A stretch of 64,000 bases of DNA from Dactylonectria macrodidyma (taxonomy: Eukaryota > Ascomycota > Sordariomycetes > Hypocreales > Nectriaceae), in contig JAGMUV010000003.1 of assembly GCA_020744425.1 (NCBI GenBank), positions 744,001 to 808,000 on the forward strand, written 5' to 3'. The notes beneath the pieces are model-generated. The model searched no databases. It worked only from the letters and a program-made list of their open reading frames with translations, and was not told where the DNA came from. Positions 1 to 12,315 of this stretch are shown one piece after another. Every line of letters starts with the position of its first letter. The first letter of the stretch is position 1. The position numbers and the translations under genes are program-made.

Positions 1-1249
1 AAACTATTCATTTGAATATTCACTCATCTATATTTCTTCCCTTCGGGAAGAGAACAAGGGAATCCCCCAGACCTTGTCATAAATTTCACGGCAACAACGT
101 TTCGCTAACTCATAACTCAATTCAAGGCCGTCAGAGACCTGGCGATGAGGATTGTACTTCATGTACAGGTGTATCCAGCACGGAGTCAAGTTGCATATCA
201 CTTCTTCACACAACCGTAGAGGAACCCCCTACAGCATCAAACCGGAAGTCTAGGAGCAAAGTAAGTTGGTGGTCCAAAAGATCTCTCAATTAGTCCAACA
301 CCGATGCCAAATAAAATCAAAAACTAGCAGCGAATGTACACGGCTCCAAGGAAATTCTGCACAGGGCCCAGTCTGTCCGCCTCAGTCCCCCTCTCATATT
401 CATTCGGGCTTGGCGTTGCTGCAAAGTGGATGTTGGGCTTTAAACAAAAAGCCCATTGGATCCAGGATGCATCTCTTCCACAGACACGTTGCATCGCACT
501 GACGTGTCCGTGGGGAGGAGAAAGGCTTCGTTGTGTGACTTTTTGTCCGTAGTTGGGCGGCCTTGTAGCCCAGCAGAGTTTCAACTCATACAATCCACCC
601 ATGTGATCCAAAAAGCCACTCCTCTCCCTCCCCAACACCGGCCCAGAAGACTGAAATGAAACACACACCCCTAGAGCAGCAAAAGACAAGGAAAATAACA
701 AATTCAAACTGATGGTAAAGGGACAAATCGTAGCAGCGCATCCTTGTTGAAAGGAATGCAAGTATTGGTTGATGGAGGCTGCAAGTCAGCCTCGAGGATG
801 CGAGGTTGAGCATGGGGGGCCTGGGTGCTCATGCAGCCCAGGGGAGGACAAAGATGCGCCACAGGGTGACAAGCGCAACGCTGTTCGATGCCATCTCGAG
901 GAATCCTTGGTCGCAGTACCGAGCTGTCAGGCTCAAGTGCCGAGCCCCTCCCCCGGAACAGAGGCGCAGGGGGGTTGGCGGCCGTTGACGACATGATGCA
1001 GCTGCAAACTGACATGGACCCAATAGATTGTCTCATAGTCAACGAGTTGACTCCCCTTGCATAGCCCGCGTCGCCACGGTTCTCATCGGTTTTGCAGTGG
1101 GAGCCGGATCATGTCGTGTTGAGGAACAAGCAAGAGTTTCAGGAGCAAGAGTTTCCCTCGGATCCATTGAGCCGTCCCGACACCGTATCCCGATAGCATG
1201 ACTGCAGCCGCCGTAGGTAAACAGGAACAAAGGAGAAGCGTAGCCAATG

Positions 1250-1282
<33 letters not shown>

Positions 1283-1398
1283 TGGAACAGCAAAACGATC
1301 ATTCTTTTCTCGGTCTCGCACAGGTTCTCTCTCTCTCTCTGCCACAGGTCATCCCCTCTAGTTCAAAGGGGGCCCCGTCATCACCGTGGTTGGGCCGT
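1..1398. other. Gene-poor flank, no supported gene
   Basis: I see no convincing coding sequence here. The ORFs are short, overlap on both strands and carry no recognisable motif. The stretch lies downstream of the Zn2Cys6 regulator that ends at 1399, so its right part probably holds that gene's 3' UTR. It contains an (AC)n microsatellite at 1252-1280 and a short CT run near 1326-1340. Confidence 0.5.
1252..1280. repeat. (AC)n dinucleotide microsatellite
   Basis: An uninterrupted AC/CA run of about 14 units. It lies about 120 bp past the stop codon of the minus-strand transcription factor gene, so it may fall inside its 3' UTR. Likely length-polymorphic. Confidence 0.95.
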
Positions 1399-3029
1399 TC
1401 AGGTTCGGAGCACAGCAGTCTTGTGCTCGCCGTCCTCAGTATCGGCATCAGACCCGGCGCTGCCCTGGGCGTCGCCCGGCATCATGTAGGGCGCATTCTG
1501 GCCGTGGTTCTGTGCCACATAGGACGGGCCGTGGAGGCTGCTCAGGGCGAGGGCGGCATCAGACGAAGAGTCGCGCTCTCGCCTAGACATGAGGGTGCCG
1601 GTGATGGGCGAGGCGGTCCCGGCCGTGGTGTCGGTGTACCGGTAGGTCATGTCCGGACTGCCGCCGTGGTGGCGCATGGAGGCGGCGCCGGTGCCGGTGG
1701 CGGAGCCGGGAGAGTACATGGCCGTCTCGGAGGTGCCCGTGGCCGAGTACATGTCGGTGGGTCGGGTGAGCTGGGCCGCGATGGTCATGGCGGAGTAAGA
1801 CGAGGCGACAGCAGGCATGGCAGAGGACGGGCTGTCGTAGTTGGTGTAACTGGGGGCCGACACCTCGGAACCAGGGGTCATGGGCGACGCACCCGAAGAC
1901 GAAGACTGCGACGACCTGCCACAGACGGGCGAGCAGGAGTCGTTCCTGTAGGGGGAGATGCTCGAGGCCGGAAGGGCAGCGCGTCGAGTGCGCGTAGGGA
2001 GAGCCCGATGGTGGACTTCAGCCGGTGGAGCAGCAGGGGCGCCATGGACCGTCTGGAAGTGCAGACCGGCCGCCTCTGGAGCGTTGCTGGAGACAATGTT
2101 GTTGCTGGGTACGATGCTGTTACCAGAGCCCATGGTGCTGCTGGATCCCATGGCGCTGCTGGATCCCATGGCACTGCTGGAGCCCATGCGGTAACCCAGG
2201 CCAAGATCCTGGTCCTGCTGGCTACCGCTGGCATACGTCGGCGGGAAGACGTTGAAGGGCACGGCGCCATTCTCAACGGTCCAGTTAGCAGCAGCAGCAT
2301 CGAAAGACCTGGGATTGTAGTGGAAGTTGGCCGCAGGCGCAGGGCGGAAGGCGAGGGCCTCATGGTCCACGGCCGTCTGGATGCCCGCCGCATCATACTG
2401 GACCACTGGTCCTTGCATGGGGGGAACAGACGAGCCTCCGCCGGCCTGGTACTGACGGGACGCCTCCATATTGTATGGGAAGTTGTCATTCTTCATCTGG
2501 GCCTCCTGGGAGGCCACCTGATGAAACGGTTAGCTGGGGGCCCGTCTCTTTATTGTGTAGTAGGAAGTGTCAACTTACTCGAAGGTACTGGCATGCCTCC
2601 CAGCCAGCATTGCGGCAGTTGCTGCAGGGGGCTCCATTGCCGGTATCGCCACTGCAACGGATCTTGCGCTTTCGGCATCGGCCGCACTTTGAGTGTTATT
2701 AGTTAGCTAATTGTGTCTTCCATTGTGGTGTTGAATGTGTGGAAAGATTAAAAGGGAAAGGGATAGTAGTGGTAGTGGTAGGGCAAGGTAATGAGGGTGA
2801 AACATACGGCAACGGAAATTCTCTTGCGCTGCGTGGTAAAGTCATCCTCGTTCAGCCCCGGTTGTCGGGACGGGCCCGGGAATCCGGGGAACGAGGGGCC
2901 GGCCCGGCGGCCGGGGTACGGATGCGGATGCGGATGCGGGTGCGGGTGCGGGTAGGCTGCAGCCCGTCTGGGGAACCGTCGGCCGTCTTCCCCTGGGCCT
3001 TGCTTTTGGTTGTTGGGAGTCATAACCAT
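1399..3029 (-). CDS. Zn(II)2Cys6 fungal-type transcription factor (three exons)
   Basis: Predicted nuclear DNA-binding regulator of 482 aa. Exons are 3029-2808, 2686-2579 and 2517-1399. The introns start GTATGT and GTAAGT, and both have an AGCTAAC branch site just before the acceptor. Joining exons 1 and 2 gives ISVA-CGRCRKRKIRC, and exon 2 (36 codons) is almost exactly the zinc cluster: Cys at offsets 1, 4, 11, 21, 24 and 32, ending ACQYLR. Exon 1 has a His-Pro run (residues about 27-36) and a Pro/Gly-rich stretch. Exon 3 is a long Ser/Ala/Gly/Tyr-rich tail with a repeated MGSSS unit and no visible fungal_trans middle homology region. I chose the ATG at 3029; an ATG two codons later is equally possible. 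Targets are unknown. The family call is firm; the role is not inferable. Confidence 0.88.
2131..2188 (-). repeat. In-frame 21-bp tandem repeat coding MGSSSAM units
   Basis: Three near-identical 21-bp units inside exon 3 of the Zn2Cys6 factor encode MGSSSAM, MGSSSAM and MGSSSTM. The period is a multiple of three, so copy-number change would lengthen or shorten the protein without a frameshift. Confidence 0.85.
2920..2953 (-). repeat. Hexanucleotide repeat coding His-Pro
   Basis: About six copies of a GGATGC/GGGTGC hexamer on the plus strand, read on the minus strand as HPHPHPHPHP followed by YP in exon 1 of the transcription factor. Two unit types sit in two blocks, as expected from slippage expansion. 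Confidence 0.85.
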
Positions 3030-6000
3030 GATGGCGGCAAAAGATGTATTCCGTTAAAAAGTTAGTGTATTTGAAATGTCGAGGGGAGAGTTGCTTGTCG
3101 AGGGAAACCGAGGGAGCCCGGTTTTGGTGTAGATGTTGGTTTTGATGGGAATATCGTGCTAGGAAGTCATGTTAGTATACCAATTCTAAAAAGCGGACAA
3201 AGCTGAAAGAGAAGTAGGGGAGTTTACAGGAGTAACACTTGAATATCAATGACTCTTTGAAGAGTATGAGATCCAATGACTGGGGAAGAGTGAGAGTGAT
3301 ACCAGAACACCAAGTGCCAGAGTCCAACGTCCAAGAGAGAATCAATGGAAACACCACGGTACTAAGTAGCTGTGAAGGTGGAAGGAGTAGGCAGACAAGA
3401 AAGGTCGATGAGATCCTGAGGAGAATATTTTCTGAGAAAGTGAGCTGCCGTACGACTCACTTATACTCGTCGCGGGCCTGGTCTGCCCACCACATCAGGG
3501 ACCATCTAGATCTGGATCTTGTTTGCTGTCCCTCTTCCTTCCCCTCCAGCCCCTTGCCATCTGGTGAGCATCTCGGCGTAGGAGTCCTAGCCCACACCCC
3601 AAAAGACAACACTAGGGCTGCAGGATGCTGGGGGCTTGCTTGTTCGTTTCGTAGGCTTACAAACGACGCCCCTCGCACAAAGATGCTTCCTTGTTGGACT
3701 CCCCCCAACGCTCGAACCCACCCCCTCAAACGCAGAGAGAATCGCCCCCCTTTCTGCGTAACAAACGACCAAGCTAGGTCAGGTCGCACAGCGAGTGGGT
3801 ATGCCATGCGACACCAGACTACCTGTGCTGTGGGCCATGTCCCGGTCTATCGAAAAGAGACAGAGGAAAACAAACTAGGACAGGGATTTGTCAATGCCAC
3901 GATATCTCGGCGGGCGCCGTTCAGGACGTGGCTTTCCTCGACGTCGAACCAGAGGTGCAGGACCTAGCGGGCTGAGACCTCCTGAGGCCGAGACCAGGTT
4001 CTCGAGAAAGAGGCTCCAAGAGTGAATAGACGACGCTCGACGTAGTTTCAGAGCCCTCAGCCGCACAAGAAACAACGCAAGAATCCACACCCAGAAGTCA
4101 CTCCGATGCCTTTGGACACATGGCCGAGCAGGGACCGCTTCCTTGCCCTACACAGCATGCCGCATCGGTCTTTGAACCCCATTCTCTCGTTGCGAATATG
4201 GGCCATTGGCAAGCGAGGCCGTAGCGATCAGCACGTTGCTACAGTTTCTCTCTGGTTTTCTCGAACACTTCGCCATGTTCTATGGTCCATTGGCCGCCGT
4301 CTGCTTTCCCTATTGAGAAAGACACCGTCATGAAGACGTCAAAAGGCCAAGGCCAAGACACAAACAAGCGTTTGACTTTCCTAGATGCCAGCCCCGCTGG
4401 GGCAAACGCATAGACTGTGAGACAACGACACGATAGACAAGATACGGCTTCGTACTCTGATACATGAGGAGTACATAAGATGTACGTGACAGGACCCTCT
4501 CCGGGTGACGCAACGCAAAGTCACTTCGTCAACCGCCGCTCGAACATGGACATCCTCAACTCATCTCCGTGTAACAGCCTCGCAACACAACATTGACGAG
4601 AAGGGAACAGCAAGTCGCCCCTAACGCCTTCAGCTCTCTTAGAGCTCCATTATCACGAGCGAATAATCGCTACAACGGCCGCCAGAGTTTCAGCTATGAT
4701 GCGCGCTCGAGCCAAACACAGCAGTTATCCGTTCAGCCATGATGATCCTCTGACCTCGTGCACACGCAGACAGGCTAGGCGGGTGGGCACGATAACCCAG
4801 AAGAGAATGCAAGAGCCGTGATTGGACAGCAGCACAAGAAAAACCGCTCGATCGTGCAAACAACAGAGTGGAAATCAGGGTGGCGGGCCATACGGCGTCC
4901 AACATATGCGAAGACGCATGTTTGCTGCTGTAAAGTGCATCCGGAGAGTCCTTGGACCGGCCATTTCACTCCGGTTGCATCGGGGCTCGACCGCATCGGC
5001 ACACAAACGGGCCAGGATAGATTTGATTACGCTCCTCTCAAAATCCGTCTTGGCCACCTCAGCTCCGATTTCACTTCCCTCGTCGCACGGTGATGTGTAT
5101 AGTCGCGGGGTAAACATCCGTCTTGGGGCATCCAAGAGCAACGAAGGGCATCGAAACCCGGGGATTGGATTCCATGTGGCTTGCTGAACGGAGAAAGGCT
5201 TCCCGCAGATAAAAAGAGGACCAGGATTCCCCGATTAACGCGGGCCAACGATCGATATGGCGGGCGTGTACTTAGGAACTTGTCCAGACCGCTTTCTATA
5301 TGCACTTTCGGCATGCAGGCTCCCAGGACAACGCCCAGACAATAGTCGCCAACCCCACCAAACGGCACATCCCACTAGGTGTCTCTGATACAGCTGCTTC
5401 TCGGATAGATTGTACCTCCAGATAGGCATCCGTGGCAAGTCGATATGGGGGACCGGGACAAGCCGTTACAAATCGTGGGGTCAGATGCTCCCATGAGAGA
5501 GACGTCGGGCGAGTTGGAATGACTCTCACAATTCTGTGTGTGTTGTCCTATGCAGCGCTATTCAACTAGCATGACCTGCGGTTAACTTGATTGGCAGGTA
5601 AAAACAGCCACTGCCAAACGGCATAACAAAATCTTGGCGAGGCTGGCAGATCAGGCTCTGCAGCCAAATGTAACTGTTTAGTTGTAGCGTCTCTCGCCTA
5701 CAAACGCCGACTCGTTTCAAGGCTTGAGAAAAGTGGTGGCAAAAGAAGACTAGTATTCATTGAGCTTCTACTTCGGTGTTTGCAACGTTGCCTCGCCTTG
5801 GCCTGCAGAGCAGCTTCGGAGAGACTTCTCCAGTCGTCATCTTCGGGACTTGGGACGTTAGTCTTCGGGTAGAAGCATGACGCTCATTTCAACTCACTCT
5901 TGGCTGTCTCGAACTCAAATTCTTCCTCAGGGTGTCGATACAGACACCAAACGCGCTGCTGACCTTCTCGTTGAATGTATGCATCGTTTCAACCAAGGCA

Positions 6001-8702
6001 GCGTCCCATGGCTATCTCCCTTCTGGGGAAGTGGAACCCGTCTTGCATTCACCAGTCAGGACTAACGAGCTCGTATTGACCGAAACAAGAGAGTTACACA
6101 GTAGGGCCAACAACAGCGTAGACTCTTTTTCCCCAACGCCAAGGATAGTTCCGCCCTCTCTTACACCCGCCTCCGCGGGCGGCAAAACAAGGAGAAGAAA
6201 CCTCATTAACATGACAGGCCCGTCGGTACAGGTCCCCAGCGCGGAAAATTTCAGCCCGCCCGCTTCTTGTGAAAGATGCGGCCGTCTGCCCTTGTCATCA
6301 AAGGGTGTGACATGCGAAGCTGCGGGCTGCCGAAGGCCCACCGCTAGGCGAATAGCTCTCGTCTTGCGTACTTCGTAGATGCCTATGGCCGGAGTGGGAT
6401 GGGCTGTGCTACCACGGCGCTCAAAACGGCTTGGTTTTCGTATACAAGAGCGTTTGGCTGACATTGCCCAAGCCTCCCCCAGTTGAAGCCAATTGAGCAG
6501 GTCTGGCAAGCAACCCAACTGCGGGTATCCATGCCATCCTGGAGCAGATCTAGGACTCCGCGTTTCAGCCAACCTGTCGGTGGCCGATACCACGAGACCT
6601 CGTGGATATTGACTTGGCAAGATGTCGCTTTCCGGAAGCCTCAACTTAACCAACAGCCCCAGGTCGGCCCCGTTAGTCTCGACCACCAGATCAGCGATTC
6701 AGCGTCGGGGCCAAGGTCACACATCTCGACGGCATCTGGCCCTGCTAAGTTTGACGCCCGAAGCGGTCCCTCTTCTGTGCTACGAGAAGGCAGTGTCAAT
6801 CTCAACTGTGGCCAGAGTATCTGCGAAGCCCCCGCTCTGTTTGTACGTAGTAGAGAGCACCGCTTCCATTGACTCCTTGATCCGGACGGGTATCACTCAA
6901 TGACATGATGATGCAATTCCCCGTGACAGGGACTCTTGTTAGCTTCGGATATCGATCCTCGATGTTGGTTCGAATTGATCGATGTCGGAAAAAAAGCACC
7001 TTCCAATGTCGGCTTCATCAACAGCAACGCCGAACCTAAGGGGGTGGGTTGAAACGATGTCTTGGAGTTTCCTGTAAGTCAAAGCCGGTTCCAAACTACG
7101 TAGAATCATGTCTCCGCCATACTCAAACAGACGGTGAGGTATCTAGGTTCTCCAGGTCGCTTACTGAACGACACAATGTCAAGAACGTGCCTGCCAACCC
7201 TTCGGCGTAGTCAAGCGTGGCGGTCTCACACACAGGATGCCATGTATGCTTTTGAGATGTGGGGAGCTGTGTCCGTTGCGGCGTTCGATATCCAGCAACC
7301 ATAGCCGAGAGAGAGTGGGTGCGAGATCCAGAGACCAAGCGTATGCGGTATCTACGTTTGTGTCACCCACGGTCTTGAAGCGCGGTTTGGCCCTGGCTTA
7401 CAGTGTCCGATGTGACAGATTCAAAAGACATGTGGCGGCCAAGGGACCAGCAATGGCTGGTCCTCCGTTGGCGAGAGTGGTCGGTGAAGTCTTGAGCCTG
7501 GGCTCAACAGCCCAAAACAGATTGGCCATGTGTGACAACATCGTAAAACTCAGGGAGTTAGATGCACGTGGTGCTTCCGGCAGCGGTCTTTCGGTGATTG
7601 AGAAACAACAAGATGGTGGTACAGCGAATGGGCCTCTTCCAAAAACGTAGTTGAGGTCGTGCAAGACTGACGGGGAAGATCTACTACGTAGTATCTTCCC
7701 CGCTAACCCAGCGTCGGTTGTGTGCGCCAACCATCTTCTCCATAAGATGGCAACTATCTCCACTGTCTCTTTAGCATATCCTTGAATCCTTTCTCCACCT
7801 CAGCCATCGCCCAGACCATCTCTCCTCACCGCAACGTCAAGAGCCTTGACCAAGCGCAGTCGATGTCGTACAGACTCACAGTATCCATCCCAAGGATACG
7901 CAACATGTCCAAGAGTTTATACGAATCATATCAAAAGTCCGAGCTCTGCATATCATGTCCTAACTCAGAGACTCTCGACGCGAGGTCCGATGCCGACTGT
8001 TCCGTACTTCGGGATGTTTCAAGGGTGGGGCGTCGTCCAGGTCATCATCACGGCTCCCGTTCTAATCAAACCGAATGTCGCAGGCCAAGTACATGTGATT
8101 GTATCGAGGGTACGGTTTTGGGTAGTCTAGGACTAGGCTCGGGTGAGGAGTCTCTGGTAAATTGGTGGCGGTGAGGCACCATCGGAAACTTGAGTGCTCC
8201 GCGATGGACCGCATAGTGTGTTGATGCAGGACGACGGTCGTTGCTAGTCAGGGAAGCGCAGGGAAATGTGTGAGACGCCGGGGGTTGGTGTCAGTGGGAT
8301 CTCTCGAAGAGTGGGTGGAGTTAAGGCGCTCTCGAAGAGTAGGGTAGATGGTTATGAATGTTGGTGTGAAGTATCCGAGAGAGGATCGAGGCAGCTGGGA
8401 AAGTCCAACTGGGCCTTTCACATCACACTTAGTTATGAGCGTGTTCCCTGGTCGTCCTCTGTGTGATAGATACGTGCAAGATGGAATACTGTCGTGGTCT
8501 TTGAGATGTGCATCGGAGAGCGGTCGTCTGTGGAAAGCTCCTATCCAAGTTCCCCCGTCCCACTGCCCATGGTATACCCCCGACCCGAGACGATAGAATG
8601 GTGAAAAAGCCAAAATGTTGCTCGTCTGTATTCAATCCGTAATACGCCGTTGCTGGTATGGTTATTGCCTGTTCTCCTATTATCCCCAACCGTGTCTGCC
8701 CT
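3030..8702. other. 5.7-kb gene-free stretch upstream of the Zn2Cys6 factor
   Basis: I found no ORF with a recognisable motif or consistent splice structure on either strand. The longest (minus, 6012-6686) is compositionally unremarkable and overlaps open frames on the plus strand. The stretch lies between the 5' end of the transcription factor and the 3' end of the cyclophilin gene, both on the minus strand. It could be a long regulatory region or 5' leader, or host a noncoding RNA; sequence alone does not decide. A 32-bp imperfect palindrome lies at 7671-7702. Confidence 0.45.
7671..7702. repeat. 32-bp imperfect palindrome
   Basis: Arms CGGGGAAGAT and ATCTTCCCCG flank a core containing the palindrome ACTACGTAGT. 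It could form a hairpin or be a symmetric binding site. No terminator-like U run or gene end adjoins it. Confidence 0.6.
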
Positions 8703-10235
8703 TTACCTCCTCGGCCCCCTGCCAGAGTCGCCTCGACCACGCCGGTCCCTGTCCCGATTCCAATCCCTATCGCGGTCGCCCCCGCGTTCCCTACGATCTC
8801 GATCTCGATCTCGACGATCCCAGTCCCTCCTATCCCCACGATTTCGATGTTCATCTCTGGGCTTGTCGTATCTGTCGTAGTTTCCATCTCTACGTCTTGG
8901 ACTCCGGCTGCGACTCGGCTGTCCACCAGCACGCTCCCGATCACGGGCCGGCGGTTGGTTTCCGGGCCCATCGCCCTTTTGACGGTCGCCTGCGTCTCGC
9001 TCGAGGCGGCCCTTCATCTCGTCCCTATCGTGGACCATGTAATAATCGTGTCCGGTCTTCTGCTCGCCCTCGTCTCGGTATTGTCGTCGCTTCTCCAGCT
9101 CTCTAACACCGCCCCAGCCACCGCGGCCGGCATTTGCTCGACGCTTAGTGTTGGAGTCTTTTCTCCACACGTCGCTAAGTTTGCTAACACTCTGCGAGAA
9201 ATCGACGTGGATGCGTCGGTCGTCAATGAGGACCCCTTGCATCTTGAAATACGCCGCTTCGCAGGATGATTTATCGTCGTACTCGATGAAGGCGTATTGC
9301 AGACTGTCCCCAGTCTTCGCATCACGGATGACCTCGCAGCTTAGGATCTTGCCAAAACGACCAAAGATGAGCTCCAGATCCTCATCCCCGGTCACGGGGT
9401 TCAGTTTGCAGACAAAGAGAACGTTCTCTGGGGGCTTGACTTCAGCAAATGGCAAATCACCCATCATTTCTAGGGTGAGAGCCTGTGCCTTGGCCTCTCG
9501 ATCTCGTCGCCTCCTCTCCAGCTCTTCCTCGCCCACACCATCATCAGCGTGCAATGCCGCTTCGTCTGCAATTCGGACAGTCTTAAGTTGTAGATCGGTG
9601 GGAGGGGGGCTGGAACTTGGCTCTCGCAAGCCCGGCGGGTCTGGGTAGGGGTCGTCTAGGATCACGGTGTGCTTGATCCGAATATCGATGAGGGGGTAGC
9701 CCTTTTCGTCGACAATGGCCTCATTAACCTTCTCCAAGGCATCGAATCCTTCCACGACCTTGCCGAAAATGGCTGCCTTTCCATCTAGGAAATCCGTCTC
9801 CTCGCCCAATGTGATGATGAACTGTGATCCGGCCACCCTCGTATCTGGGTCCGTCGGTAGCGGCACCGTCGCCATGCTGACCGTGCCTCGCTCGACGTGC
9901 TTCAGCTTCGGGTGGAGGAAGGCAGGGAATGTGCGCTGACTCGGGTCGCCGGACACATGGCCCCAGATCGAGGAGCCGCCATCAGAGTCTTTGGCGAGCG
10001 GGCCGAGGGGATCGCCGGTTTGGAAGGAGAAGTTTTTCTGGACGGAGTGGACGGGGGAGAAGTTATAGTACTTGACTTTACAGAGCTTCAGGAAGCTACA
10101 TCATCTGTCAGTCCATGAATTAGAAACGTAGCAGCGGGGTGGTGGTGAGACCTACTTTTCGCAAAGCTTCGGGGCGTGGTCGACCAAGAGGTCAATGACA
10201 ATGTCACCAACGCTGGTCTCCAGGAGAACCGACAT
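8703..10235 (-). CDS. cyp6: PPIL4/Cyp6-type peptidyl-prolyl isomerase with RRM
   Basis: Nuclear cyclophilin with an RNA-recognition motif, 490 aa, a family linked to spliceosomes and transcription. Exons are 10235-10156 and 10095-8703. The 60-nt intron has donor GTAGGT and acceptor TAG, and the join restores [19 protein letters not shown]. Residues 1 to about 165 are the cyclophilin domain, with the family's [17 protein letters not shown] and [13 protein letters not shown] segments. An Arg/Glu-rich linker follows, then an RRM at about 245-325 ([18 protein letters not shown], with RNP1-like YAFIEYDD). The C-terminal ~90 residues are Arg/Asp/Gly-rich (RDRDR and RS repeats), typical of splicing cofactors. 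The start begins [17 protein letters not shown], matching the usual cyclophilin N-terminus. The gene is intact. Confidence 0.95.
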
Positions 10236-11688
10236 TGTTGGTCGCTAGCAGAATGAAGGCTTGGATTGCAATCCTGGTAGTGCTGAGACACGATGTACTG
10301 AATTAGAAAGCCTCGTATGTTTAGTGCCAAGTGCAGTCGCGTCGAAAGTCTTGTAAAGTGTAGTTCAGGTAACCTTTCCGCGACCGAAGCTGCAAAAGTG
10401 ACGACAGTTCATGCGCCACGCTATTGATGCGGCATCAGTGGCTCATCTTGTGGCTGACGCGAGCTCGAGGTCTGATGAGACATCTTAGGCTTATCTCCAC
10501 GTGACCGATTTGAAGTTCGACATGGTGTGGCGCCAGTGTGGCTCAGCTCAGCCGCCACCTCATCCATTTTCCACTCCAAAGCCGCGAACTCAATGGCTCA
10601 GACAGCAGCGGGCGGCAAATGCGACAAAATCGCGACTATCTATTCAACCTTTCCCAGTCCAACACCAGCAACTTGTATCTATCAAATCCAATTCCAAGCC
10701 CTTGACGTATCAGTGGATATCTTGATTCAGCCACAGCTACCCGGTTCAAACCAGGCATATCCTTGACGAGGTTGGGTTCAGCCGAATGTGGACCCCCACG
10801 CCCCCCCGTGGCTGCTCTTTTCAGAGTACTTGGGGCGTGGCTAACCAAGCCGCGAAATGATCCTCATTTCCCCAGAAAATAGTCTGCAAGACGGTGGGTT
10901 TTGCTGAACGCGTGTCTGAAGATGGGAGATAGGTGGACTGTTTCATGACCTAGCAAGGGGCGGCAGAGACAAAGACCGCATACCACAAAGCATGAACTTA
11001 CTCTGTGTTTAGTATTCATGTGGCGATGCTTTTATGTATATGATGGCAATTCATAGTCTAGTTGAGCTATGTGATTCAAGGCGTCTTTTGTCCTCTACTT
11101 TGGTAACAACATGGCTCGTAAAATTGCTCTTCTACAATGGACATCATCGGTATGTGCGCTGCGCTGTTTAGCGGTTTCCAGGGTGATTCACATTGATTGG
11201 GGTCAATAACGTGGTAGGGGATCATGCCCATTCAAGAGTGTGGTCGTGGCCGAAGCCGCTATTGCTACCAGAAAAATGTAACATCTTCAGAATGACTGAA
11301 GCTATGGAAAGTGATGTAAAGCGATGATAGACTCTGTTCGTTTCAGAGCTTCGCGTCCTGTGCGGGCCCAAGAATGTGAAAATGAAGGTTAAAAGTGCCC
11401 GCGCCGATACCCATGCGAATGCCATGCCTTGACGATGCAAGGCGGCGACGTCCCGTGTTGCCCGTCTGCAAGATGCAAACCCCGGACATGTTCTATCCGG
11501 AGAACCCAACGCTTTTTCCCGTAGAAACCCAACCCAATAAAGCCATGGGGGTACTATTTTGTCCCATATGGACCCCGTTGTCCAAACGCCTTTGCCAATG
11601 CCGAATATGTAAGGTGGAATTAGAATTAAAAAATATGTTGTTGCAGATGATGTGTCGATTTTATATGCCGGCAGAATAAACCGAATAT
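10236..11688. other. Intergenic region 5' of cyp6 and 3' of the Ser-rich gene
   Basis: The right end of this 1.45-kb gap is the 3' side of the Ser-rich gene; the left end is the promoter side of cyp6. A GGTTCAAACC string near 10741 resembles a tRNA B box but has no matching stems. I see no gene. Confidence 0.45.
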
Positions 11689-12315
11689 TCATTCGCTGCT
11701 GCGTCGCCGACGTCCAGACCGAAGCTCCTTCTCGGTTTCCATGAGGCGCGTTTGTACCCACAAGCGGAACGTGAGGTCGGCGCGGACGGTGCTGCAGTTG
11801 AGGAGCTCGGTAAGTGCTCGCTTGATGCTCTCGTTGACATCAGACAAGCGCTGCTCCTCGGCGGAAATCTCGCAAAGGGTCTCCTCGTCGACAATAGTGC
11901 TCAGCTCATTGCCCCGGTGGGCGTCGTCCCAGCCGCTGCAGCGGGCGTGGGAGCGCTGGCGTCTCTCGCTGCTTCGGGAGTGCCGTCGTGGTGAGGACGG
12001 AACCGAGGAGATGGAGGAGGATGAGGATCGAGTGGGAGAGGCGGAGGGTGTTGAGTGATGAGAGCGGGTACGACCACCATGCTGAGGGCGGATCTGGTCA
12101 AGGTGGCTGCATAGATCTTGGTGCTGCTCCTGGAGAAGCATATACTTTTCCAGGGCGAAGCCGTAGTTATGTGATGCGGTAGTCATCTTGGAGTTTGAGA
12201 ATGTCGAGGGTGTAACGGTGTTTGATGAAGCTGTGCTGGATACTGATGATGGCTTTGATGTAGGTCGGCTCTGTCCGGCGAAGAAGTGGGGTCTAACGTC
12301 CAATGACGAGACCAT
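11689..12315 (-). CDS. Ser/Arg-rich protein with helical C-terminus, unknown function
   Basis: A single-exon ORF of 208 aa that I do not recognise by name. The N-terminal ~50 residues are Ser/Thr-rich. Residues about 44-75 (MTTASHNYGFALEKYMLL and on) look helical and conserved-like. A Ser/Arg/His-rich low-complexity section follows (about 80-120). The C-terminal ~80 residues form a likely amphipathic helix or coiled coil (EISAEEQRLSDVNESIKRAL), ending in a basic RSGRRRRS tail that could be a nuclear localisation signal. The start could instead be the internal Met44 at about 12186, since the first 43 residues are low complexity. The regular codon pattern and acidic/basic segmentation favour a real gene. 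Confidence 0.6.
   Translation of the reverse strand: MVSSLDVRPHFFAGQSRPTSKPSSVSSTASSNTVTPSTFSNSKMTTASHNYGFALEKYMLLQEQHQDLCSHLDQIRPQHGGRTRSHHSTPSASPTRSSSSSISSVPSSPRRHSRSSERRQRSHARCSGWDDAHRGNELSTIVDEETLCEISAEEQRLSDVNESIKRALTELLNCSTVRADLTFRLWVQTRLMETEKELRSGRRRRSSE

Noticed and set aside
1198..2706. 502-codon plus-strand ORF
   Set aside because: It is antisense to the Zn2Cys6 factor exons and is Gly/Arg/Val-rich, a mirror of GC-rich minus-strand codons. It has no motif.
6012..6686. 224-codon minus-strand ORF
   Set aside because: No recognisable domain, no splice partners and equally open frames on the other strand.
8658..9269. 203-codon plus-strand ORF
   Set aside because: Antisense to the Arg/Asp-rich tail and RRM of cyp6.
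10740..10760. tRNA B-box-like GGTTCAAACC
   Set aside because: The T-stem does not pair and no A box or acceptor stem could be placed around it.
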